A DNA stretch of 64,000 nt. Source: Prauserella cavernicola. GTDB lineage: Bacteria; Actinomycetota; Actinomycetes; Mycobacteriales; Pseudonocardiaceae. Position numbers and translations under genes: made by a program. The stretch is from positions 620,001 to 684,000 of the forward strand of contig NZ_JAENJH010000001.1 in assembly GCF_016595675.1 (NCBI RefSeq), written 5' to 3'. Numbering within the stretch: position 1 is the stretch's first letter; every line of letters starts with the position of its first letter. Below the pieces are notes generated by a model. That model did not search any database, was not told where the DNA came from, and was given only the letters and a program-made list of their open reading frames with translations. Below, in pieces: positions 31,972 to 39,020 of the stretch.

Positions 31972-32751
31972 ATGACGCGCACCACCGCTGCGGCGCTTCC
32001 GGAAACGTGCTGTGCGGTGCTGTGGCTGTGGCCCGGTCAGGCGCTGTACGCGGGCCCGTCGTTGCGGCTGGGCACGCACAGCGGTTCCGTGTCGTGTCTG
32101 GCCATCGGCGTGGACGCCCCGTTCACGGTGCGCACCGACGCCCACGGCGAGCACCGGGTACGCAGCGCGCTGATCGGACCACGCGTGCCGCACCGGGTCG
32201 TCGCGGGCGGCGAGCGGATGGTGTTCTGCTACCTCGACCCCGCCTCGGCGAGCGAACGCTCGTGCCGAGACCGGATGCGCGGGCGCGACCCGGTGCTCGC
32301 CCTCCACCATGCCGCCGAGGAGGAGCTGGCCGCCCACGACCTCACCGGCGCGGTCGCGGCGCGGGGCTGGCTCGCACTCGCCTGCCCCCGCGCCGAACCC
32401 GTACTGGACGAGCGGATCGCGGCGGCCACGGCCGTGCTGCGCGCCGATCCGGCACCGTCGGCCGCCGAGCTGGCCGCGGAGGCGGGGCTGTCGATGTCGC
32501 GGTTCCTGCACCTGTTCCGCGCGCAGACCGGCACGAGCGTGCGCCGGTACCGGTTGTGGGCACGCATGTTGCGGGCAGGAACGCTGCTCGCCGAAGGCGG
32601 CGACCTCACCGGCGCCGCGGTGGGCGCCGGGTTCGCGAGCCCGTCACACTTCAGCGACAGCTTCCGCGCGATGTCCGGGCTCGCGCCCTCGGCGTTGCTC
32701 GCCACCGGTGTGGACATCCGGTTCGGCGACGTGCTCAGCGCACGCGGGTGA
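31972..32751 (+). CDS. AraC-family transcriptional regulator
   Basis: The 259-residue protein has a variable N-terminal effector domain and a C-terminal double helix-turn-helix of AraC type (PSAAELAAEAGLSMSRFLHLFRAQTGTSVRRYR; LTGAAVGAGFASPSHFSDSFRAMSGLAPSAL). GGAGG sits five nt before the ATG. It faces the DUF4345 gene divergently and its 3' end overlaps the sbnA-like gene by 17 bp. The effector is unknown. It could act on the neighbouring diaminopropionate cluster, but nothing in the sequence shows it. Confidence 0.85.
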   Translation: MTRTTAAALPETCCAVLWLWPGQALYAGPSLRLGTHSGSVSCLAIGVDAPFTVRTDAHGEHRVRSALIGPRVPHRVVAGGERMVFCYLDPASASERSCRDRMRGRDPVLALHHAAEEELAAHDLTGAVAARGWLALACPRAEPVLDERIAAATAVLRADPAPSAAELAAEAGLSMSRFLHLFRAQTGTSVRRYRLWARMLRAGTLLAEGGDLTGAAVGAGFASPSHFSDSFRAMSGLAPSALLATGVDIRFGDVLSARG

Positions 32752-33706
32752 GCTCGTCGGCTCCCAGCACGTCCTCGCCGTAGAGGTCGCGTAGCCAGTT
32801 GGTCTGGTACACGGTGTCGAGGTAGCGCTCACCGAGGTCGGGGGCGATCGCCACGGCCGTGAGCCCGGGATGCCCGGCGAGCCACGACGTCGCACCCGAC
32901 ACGACGGTGCCCGTGGAACCGCCGAAGAGGAACCCGCCGCGCGCCAGCCGGTGACACGCCCGGACCGTGTCGGCCTCCTCCACCAGCACCACGTCATCCA
33001 CAAAGGACTCGTCCAGCATGGGCGGTCGCACGCTCGTGCCGAGCCCGGGGATCATGCGTCTGCCCGCCGTTCCGCCGAAGCTCACCGAACCGGCACTGTC
33101 CACCGCGACCACGCGGACCTCCCGCCGCCAGTGGCGGAACCAGCGGGCGCAGCCCATCAGCGTTCCCGTGGTCCCCGTACCGACGAACAGCACGTCGAGG
33201 TCCGGGAACTGACGGGCGATCGCCGGCGCCGTGGTGCGGTAGTGGGCGCGCCAGTTTCCGGGGTTGGTGTACTGGTTGAGCCACACGTAACGCTCGTCGG
33301 AGCCGCACAACGCGCGCACGTAGTCGAGCCGCGCGCCCAGGTAGCCGCCGACGGGATCGGGCTCGGCGATCACGTGCACCTCGCCGCCCAGCGCCTCCAT
33401 GAGCCGCCGGGTGGAGAGGTTGCAGCGCGAGTCCGTGACGCACACGAACCGGTAGCCCTTGCTCGCCGCGATGATGCTCAGCGCCACCCCCAGGTTGCCC
33501 GACGAGGATTCGATCAGCACCGAACCGGGCAACAGCACACCCGCGCGCTCGGCGTCCTCCACCATCTCGACCGCGGCCTTGAGCTTGATCGAGCCCGCGA
33601 AGTTGAAACCCTCGCACTTCAGGAACAACGGCTGGCCGACGATCGCTCGCACATCGACGTACAGTTCGTCCTCGTTGAAGTCGAGCGGAACCGAGATTAC
33701 CGGCAC
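32735..33706 (-). CDS. sbnA: SbnA-like PLP enzyme, N-(2-amino-2-carboxyethyl)-L-glutamate synthase
   Basis: This roughly 323-residue fold-type II PLP protein of the cysteine synthase family matches the SbnA pattern. The PLP lysine is in CEGFNFAGSIKLKAAVEM, the substrate carboxylate loop is IESSSGNLGVALSI, VNQY-type WLNQYTNPGNW is present, and the phosphate loop is FGGSTGTVVSG. SbnA joins O-phospho-L-serine and L-glutamate to give ACEGA, the first step to L-2,3-diaminopropionate. Several GTG starts are possible (33736, 33712, 33706); I took 33706, 8 nt after AAAGGGGG. It lies downstream of sbnB in the same minus-strand operon. Confidence 0.87.
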   Translation of the reverse strand: MPVISVPLDFNEDELYVDVRAIVGQPLFLKCEGFNFAGSIKLKAAVEMVEDAERAGVLLPGSVLIESSSGNLGVALSIIAASKGYRFVCVTDSRCNLSTRRLMEALGGEVHVIAEPDPVGGYLGARLDYVRALCGSDERYVWLNQYTNPGNWRAHYRTTAPAIARQFPDLDVLFVGTGTTGTLMGCARWFRHWRREVRVVAVDSAGSVSFGGTAGRRMIPGLGTSVRPPMLDESFVDDVVLVEEADTVRACHRLARGGFLFGGSTGTVVSGATSWLAGHPGLTAVAIAPDLGERYLDTVYQTNWLRDLYGEDVLGADELTRVR

Positions 33707-33736
33707 GTCCACGACCCCCTTTCTCGTCCCCTCCAC

Positions 33737-34771
33737 TCAGCCGAAACGGCTCAGCTCTCCGAAAAACCCGTCGACGACGTGCAGTGCGCCGGACCGCGCC
33801 ACCGCGTCGTAGACGTACCTGCCCACCGCGAGGTCGAGCACGCCCAGCCCGAACGGCGAGAACACCACCGGCCGGTCCTCGGGTGGCGTGACACGGCCCG
33901 CCATCACGTCGGCGAGCGTGCCGTCGAGGAACTCGCGGTCCCCCGTCAGCTGCTCGGCCAAGTGAGGCGAGGTGTTGGCCTTGAGGCAGTGCTCGACGTC
34001 GTCCACGACGTTGGCCGAGGCCAGCAGCAGCTCCGGGCTCAGGTCGCGCAGCGACACGTGCAGCACCAGCGGGTTGTGCTCGAACCACGCCCGCTCACCG
34101 ACGTGCGGGCTGCCGGCGATGGTCGCGAACACCACCAGGTCGCTGGCGCGGATGAGCTCCTCGGCCTTGTCGTGGACGGTGATCCGCCCCTGCTCGCCCG
34201 ACCGTTCGAGGTAGCCGACGAAGCCCGCCGCGCTGTCGGGAGCGAGGTCGTGCACGCCGACGTCGGCGAACGACCAGCCTGTCGCGGTCAGGAACGTGTG
34301 CACGTACCTCGCGATCAGCCCGGTGCCGAAGAACCCGATGCGGGCCGGCCTGCCGCGCCGCCTGCTCAGCCAATCGGCCGCCGACGCCGCGAGCGCCGCG
34401 GTGCGCGTGGCGCTGATGATCGAGCTCTCCAGGCACGCGAACGGGTAGCCGGTCTCGTGGTCGTTGAGGATCAGGACCGCCGACGCCCTCGGCAGGCCGC
34501 CGGTCACGTTGCCGGGAAAGCTGGAGATCCACTTCACCCCGTGCACCGACGAGCGCCCGCCGAGCGACGCGGGCAGCGCGATGATGCGGTCGTCGGGCCG
34601 GTCGGGAAACCGCAGGAAGTACGACGGCGGGTTCACGGTGCCGCCCGCGCTGTGCAGCAGATAGGTCCGTTCGGTGAGGGCCACGAGCTCGGGCTCGCGC
34701 CCGCGCAGCACCTCGCGCACCTGAGCGCCGCCGATCACCGCGAACGCGGGCTCACCCGCCACGGCGGTCAC
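33737..34771 (-). CDS. sbnB: SbnB-like N-(2-amino-2-carboxyethyl)-L-glutamate dehydrogenase
   Basis: The 344-residue protein belongs to the ornithine cyclodeaminase/mu-crystallin family: SSVHGVKWISSFPGN, ACLESSIISATRTAALAASAADWL, Rossmann motif RIGFFGTGLIARYV, and VFATIAGSPHV. In staphyloferrin B biosynthesis SbnB oxidatively splits ACEGA into L-2,3-diaminopropionate and 2-oxoglutarate. Pairing with an SbnA homologue makes this assignment firm. The GTG start overlaps the stop of the dioxygenase gene (GTGA). Confidence 0.9.
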   Translation of the reverse strand: MTAVAGEPAFAVIGGAQVREVLRGREPELVALTERTYLLHSAGGTVNPPSYFLRFPDRPDDRIIALPASLGGRSSVHGVKWISSFPGNVTGGLPRASAVLILNDHETGYPFACLESSIISATRTAALAASAADWLSRRRGRPARIGFFGTGLIARYVHTFLTATGWSFADVGVHDLAPDSAAGFVGYLERSGEQGRITVHDKAEELIRASDLVVFATIAGSPHVGERAWFEHNPLVLHVSLRDLSPELLLASANVVDDVEHCLKANTSPHLAEQLTGDREFLDGTLADVMAGRVTPPEDRPVVFSPFGLGVLDLAVGRYVYDAVARSGALHVVDGFFGELSRFG

Positions 34772-35772
34772 GGGTTCACCACCGCGGTGGCGGGGACCGG
34801 CTCGGCCATCCCGACGAGCACCTCGCGCTGGCCCTCATAGGCCTCCCTGCTGTGCGCGGTGCGGATGTTGTCGACCACCATCAGGTCGCCCGCCTGCCAC
34901 GGCTCGCGCCGCGTGTTCCGTTCGTAGGTCTCGTTGAGCACGCGCACCACGTCCTCACCGATCTCCTCCCCGTCGCCGAAGCGCGTGTTGAACGGCAGCC
35001 CGTCGTGGCCGTAGACGTCGACGAGGTACTCGCGCACCTCCGGGTCGATGGTCCACTCGTTGAGGAACGCGATCTGGTTGAACCAGCACCGCGCCCCGGT
35101 CGCCGGGTGCCGCACGACGGCGCTCCGCCGCTGCCGGGTGCGCAGTTCTCCGTCGGGCAACCACGCGAACTCGATGTCGTGTGCGCGGCAGTAGCTCTCG
35201 ACGGCGGCCCGGTCGTCGGTGCCGAACGCCTCGGCCACCGAGGCGCCCACCTCGTCGTTGTAGCTGCGGGTGAGCAGCCAGCCCTCCCGCTCGAACCGGC
35301 GGACCAGCTCGTCGGGCAGCTCGTCGAGCACCGCGTGCGCGTCGGCGACGGCGGTCGCGCCACCGCTCTCGGCTGGAGTGAGGCACGCGAACAGCAGCAG
35401 GCCGGGAGGCTCCAGCGTGTAGCTGAGCTCGTGGTGCATGCACATCGGCTGGTTCGCGGGCCAGGTCGCCGAGGAGTACACGCCCTCGGCGTGGACCTCG
35501 CGGGGCGCGAACGCCTCACGTTCGGGCAGCAGGGATCCCGCGAGGCTGCGGAAGACCTCGCCGCTCTGCGCGGCGTCCCGGAGACCGAGGCCGCGCACGA
35601 ACACGGCGCCGTGCTCGGCGACGAGCGCGCGCAACGCCTCCCGATGGCCAGCGGCCCAGCCCAGCGGCTCCGGCCGGTCGGGCACCGTCAGGATCGGCGG
35701 CGCGCCCGGTCGCGTGCTCACGGCCTGCGCCGCGGTGGATGTGCTGGATCCGGTGGTGGATGACGACGTCAT
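34768..35772 (-). CDS. TauD/TfdA-family Fe(II)/2-oxoglutarate oxygenase
   Basis: The 334-residue protein has a Ser/Thr-rich start and then a clavaminate synthase-like/TauD fold. The facial-triad His-x-Glu lies in PMCMHHELSYTLEPPG, the distal His in VVDNIRTAHSREAY, and the 2-oxoglutarate Arg a few residues on in EGQREVLVG. Relatives in peptide pathways hydroxylate or desaturate free or carrier-bound amino acids. 2-Oxoglutarate, its cosubstrate, is a by-product of SbnB in the same operon. The start overlaps the NRPS stop (ATGA). Hydroxylation of diaminopropionate or of the peptide product is the obvious hypothesis. Confidence 0.85.
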   Translation of the reverse strand: MTSSSTTGSSTSTAAQAVSTRPGAPPILTVPDRPEPLGWAAGHREALRALVAEHGAVFVRGLGLRDAAQSGEVFRSLAGSLLPEREAFAPREVHAEGVYSSATWPANQPMCMHHELSYTLEPPGLLLFACLTPAESGGATAVADAHAVLDELPDELVRRFEREGWLLTRSYNDEVGASVAEAFGTDDRAAVESYCRAHDIEFAWLPDGELRTRQRRSAVVRHPATGARCWFNQIAFLNEWTIDPEVREYLVDVYGHDGLPFNTRFGDGEEIGEDVVRVLNETYERNTRREPWQAGDLMVVDNIRTAHSREAYEGQREVLVGMAEPVPATAVVNP

Positions 35773-38700
35773 GGGTTGTCCTTTCCGCGTCGGGGTCCGG
35801 TGGCGCGCACGACGGCGGCCGCCGTGGGCCGCGGCCGGGTGCGCGCGAAGTAGTGGCCGCCGTCGGCGAGCACCCGCAGGGTCACGGGTCCGGCGAGCCG
35901 CGCCCAGTCGGCGTAGGACTCGGTGTAGCCCTCGGTCACGGGGTCGTCGGCGGCGACCACCGCGGTGACGGGCACGGGCACCCGTTCGGGGTCCGGGTCC
36001 TCCAGCAGGCCCGCGAAGTAGCGGTGCGCGGCGGCGCAGTCGTGCCGGTAGGCGGCGGCGACACGTTCCGCGCGCCTCGGGTCCAGCTCGGCGAGTCCCG
36101 CGTAGCCGTCCGCGCTCAGCCCGGCGGCGATGTCGGCGGCGCCGCGGGCGTCCAGTGCGGCCAGCTCGGCCTTCCTGCTCGCGGCGTCGCCGAGCAGCTG
36201 CGCGCCGAGGAAGAGCCTGCCTACCTCGATGCGCTCGCGCCACAGTCGTCGCGCGGTCTCCAGCGCGAACGCGGTGCCCGACGAGTGCCCCCACAGCAGC
36301 ACCCGGCGGGGGCGGATCCGCCTCAGCTCGGCGACCACGCCGTCGACCACATCGGAGAGCGGCGCGAACAACGCGTGCTCGGCGGCCGGGTCGTGGCCGG
36401 GCAGCTCGGCCGCGTACACCGCGAGGCCGCTGCCGCGCAGCGCACCGGCCAGCGGGCGGAAGTTCACCGCGTTGCCGCCGCCGTCGGGAAAGCACACCAG
36501 CAGCTCGCCACCACGTCCGTCCTCATCGGACAGCCGTTGCAGCACACCGCTCGCCTGCTCCGACCGGCCGTCGAGCAGTGCGGCCTGGTCGGCCAGCACC
36601 GGGTGCGCGGTGACGTCGGCGAGTGTGACGGCGCGATCGAGCGCGACAGCCAGCTTCACCGCGGACAGCGACGTGCCGCCGAGCTCGAAGAAGTGATCGC
36701 GCCTGCCGATGCGGCTCGCGGAGACGCCAAGTACGTCCGCCCACGCCGCGGCGAGCCGCCGCTCGGCGGGCGTCCTCGGCGCCAGGTGGTCCTCCTCGAC
36801 GAGCCCCAGCTCGCCCGCCAGCGTCGTGAGTGCGCCGCGGTCGATCTTGCCGTTGGCGGTGAGCGGGAGGTGCGCGCGCCAGTGCGCCGCCGACGGGATC
36901 ATGTACGGCGGCAACGACTCCTCCAGCCGCGTCCGCAGCACGGCCGGCTCCACAGGGTCGGCCGCCGAGTAGAACGCCACCAGGTTCCGGCTCCCGCTCT
37001 GGTGCTCCGCCACCACGACGGCGCCGTCGCGAACCCCGGGCGCCCGCAGCAGCGCGTTCTCGACCTCACCGAGCTCGATGCGGAACCCGCGAATCTTCAC
37101 CTGGTCGTCCTTGCGCCCCAGGAACTCCAGCTTGCCGTCCGGCCGCCAGCGGCCGTGATCACCGCTGCGGTACAACCGCAGGCCCTGCCGGTGCGGATCG
37201 GGCAGGAACGCCCTGCGGGTGCGTTCGGGATCGTTGACGTAGCCGCGGCCGACGCACACGCCGGAGAACGTGATCTCCCCCGGCGCGCCGAGCGGAACCG
37301 GCGAGAGGTGGTCGTCGAGCAGGTCGATCCCGACGTTACGGATGGGCCTGCCCAGCGGAACCGTCCCGGCCGGTGCCTCGTGCATGACCTCGTGGTTGGT
37401 GTCGTCTGAGGTCTCGGTGAGCCCGTAGGCGTTGACGAGCGTGATCTCCGGGCAGATCCGGAACCATCGCCGCGCGAGCCCGGGTTTGAGCGCCTCGCCG
37501 GTCACCGACACGCAACGCAGGTGCGGCAACGCCCTCGGGTGCCGCTCCAGTGTGGACAGCACCACCTCGAGATAGGACGGCACCACCTGCAGCACGGCGA
37601 TCTCGCCCTCGACGACACGATCGACGAACCGCGCGGCGTCGAGGATCTCCTCCTGGGCCACCAGCACCGTGCGCCCGCCGACGAGCAACGGGGCCAGCAG
37701 CTGCCACAGCGAGATGTCGAAACCCTGCGGAGCCGTCTGAGCCACCGCGTCGCCCTCGCCGACACCCAGGTCGTCGATCTTGGCGAGCAGGTGGTTGAGC
37801 AACCCGGCGTGCTCGCACATGGCGCCCTTGGGCTCGCCCGTGGAGCCCGAGGTGAAGTAGATGTAGGCCAGCCGATCCGGCCCGACGGACAACTCCAGAT
37901 CGTCGTCGGCGTAGGGCGCCGCCTCGCCGGCGAGCAGCGTCGTGACCCGCGGCAGCGCGGGCAGCGCCTGCTCGAGCGCGGCGGTGACTCCTGGCTCTGT
38001 GATCACCAGCTCGCAGCCCGCCCTGGTGAGCGCGGCGGCCACCCGCTCGGTGGGCCAGCGCGGCTCGATCGGCAGGTACGCACCGCCCGCCTTGAGGATC
38101 GCGAGCACCCCGGCCAGCCAGTCCAGGTCGCGTTCGGTCACCACCGCGACCACGCCCTCCGGCTCGAGCCCGCGTGCCAGCAGCGCCCTGGCGAGGCGGT
38201 TGGCGCGCGCGTTGAGCTGCCGGTAGGTCCAGCACTCGCCGCCGTGCACCGCGGCCACGGCGTCGGGCTGTTCGCGCACCCGCTGTTCGAACAACTCGTG
38301 GGCGCGGAAGTCCGGCAGTGCCCGCCGCGGCCCGGCCAGCTCCTCGCGCTGGTAACGGATCTCGGCGGCCGAGAGCAGGCTCTGCCAGGCGTAGGCGGTG
38401 TCCGGATCGGCCACGAGCTGGGCCAGTGCCGTGCGGTGGTAGCCCGCGATCCGCGCCGCACACCCGCTGTCGAAGGCGGTGGTGCGGTACCGCAGCCGGA
38501 TCGCGAGCCCCGGACCGTCGGCCACGACGGTGACCCGCAGCATGGTGGTCTCGGCGAGCTCACCGCCGGTCTCCGTGGGTGCGAACTCGGTCTCGAACGC
38601 CGGTCCCGGCAGTTCCAGCTCCCGGCGCAGCTCATCCAGCGCGACCTCGCGGTGCGCCCGCAGCAGCTCCTGAGTGCGGGCCGCGCGCGCCAGCAGCTCG

Positions 38701-39020
38701 CGCCACGCGTCGCGCCCGGTACTCAGCGAGCACGGCAGTGGCGGGCCGGGACCCGTGACATAGCCGGTGGTCACCGCGCGCTCGCCGGTGAGCGCGGCGA
38801 GCACCCGGACGTGCGCGGCGAGCAGCGCCGCCGACACCGGAGCCCCGGCCTCGGCGGCCAAACTCCGCAGCGACCTGCTGAGCTCCTCCCCGAGCACCGC
38901 CTCGTGCTCGGCGAAACCCGGCGCCGGCGCACTCGTCCAGCGCGGCACCGCCGTCGTCCCGCCCGCGGCGAGCACCGTGCGCCAGAACTCGCGCGTGTCA
39001 CGCAGGCTGGTAGCTGACAT
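35769..39020 (-). CDS. Nonribosomal peptide synthetase: half condensation domain-A-PCP-TE
   Basis: The 1083-residue protein reads, in order: residues 1-220 like the C-terminal half of a condensation domain without HHxxxDG; an adenylation domain (about 240-740; YIYFTSGSTGEPKG, NAYGLTET, YRSGDHGRW, GRKDDQVKIRGFRIE, NGKIDR); a carrier domain with Ser784 in FFELGGTSLSAVK; and a thioesterase with GHSSG (Ser913) and DGGHYF. Aligning by eye to GrsA gives the specificity residues D-I-W-S-S-T-A-D-D-K. The two Asp at positions 330/331 would suit a side-chain amine such as 2,3-diaminopropionate. It shares the operon with sbnA/sbnB-like genes and overlaps the next protein by 23 bp. Confidence 0.92.
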   Translation of the reverse strand: MSATSLRDTREFWRTVLAAGGTTAVPRWTSAPAPGFAEHEAVLGEELSRSLRSLAAEAGAPVSAALLAAHVRVLAALTGERAVTTGYVTGPGPPLPCSLSTGRDAWRELLARAARTQELLRAHREVALDELRRELELPGPAFETEFAPTETGGELAETTMLRVTVVADGPGLAIRLRYRTTAFDSGCAARIAGYHRTALAQLVADPDTAYAWQSLLSAAEIRYQREELAGPRRALPDFRAHELFEQRVREQPDAVAAVHGGECWTYRQLNARANRLARALLARGLEPEGVVAVVTERDLDWLAGVLAILKAGGAYLPIEPRWPTERVAAALTRAGCELVITEPGVTAALEQALPALPRVTTLLAGEAAPYADDDLELSVGPDRLAYIYFTSGSTGEPKGAMCEHAGLLNHLLAKIDDLGVGEGDAVAQTAPQGFDISLWQLLAPLLVGGRTVLVAQEEILDAARFVDRVVEGEIAVLQVVPSYLEVVLSTLERHPRALPHLRCVSVTGEALKPGLARRWFRICPEITLVNAYGLTETSDDTNHEVMHEAPAGTVPLGRPIRNVGIDLLDDHLSPVPLGAPGEITFSGVCVGRGYVNDPERTRRAFLPDPHRQGLRLYRSGDHGRWRPDGKLEFLGRKDDQVKIRGFRIELGEVENALLRAPGVRDGAVVVAEHQSGSRNLVAFYSAADPVEPAVLRTRLEESLPPYMIPSAAHWRAHLPLTANGKIDRGALTTLAGELGLVEEDHLAPRTPAERRLAAAWADVLGVSASRIGRRDHFFELGGTSLSAVKLAVALDRAVTLADVTAHPVLADQAALLDGRSEQASGVLQRLSDEDGRGGELLVCFPDGGGNAVNFRPLAGALRGSGLAVYAAELPGHDPAAEHALFAPLSDVVDGVVAELRRIRPRRVLLWGHSSGTAFALETARRLWRERIEVGRLFLGAQLLGDAASRKAELAALDARGAADIAAGLSADGYAGLAELDPRRAERVAAAYRHDCAAAHRYFAGLLEDPDPERVPVPVTAVVAADDPVTEGYTESYADWARLAGPVTLRVLADGGHYFARTRPRPTAAAVVRATGPRRGKDNP

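Noticed and set aside
32870-34840. A 656-codon plus-strand frame over sbnA/sbnB
   Set aside because: Antisense shadow of two genes with intact catalytic motifs; the translation has no recognisable domain.
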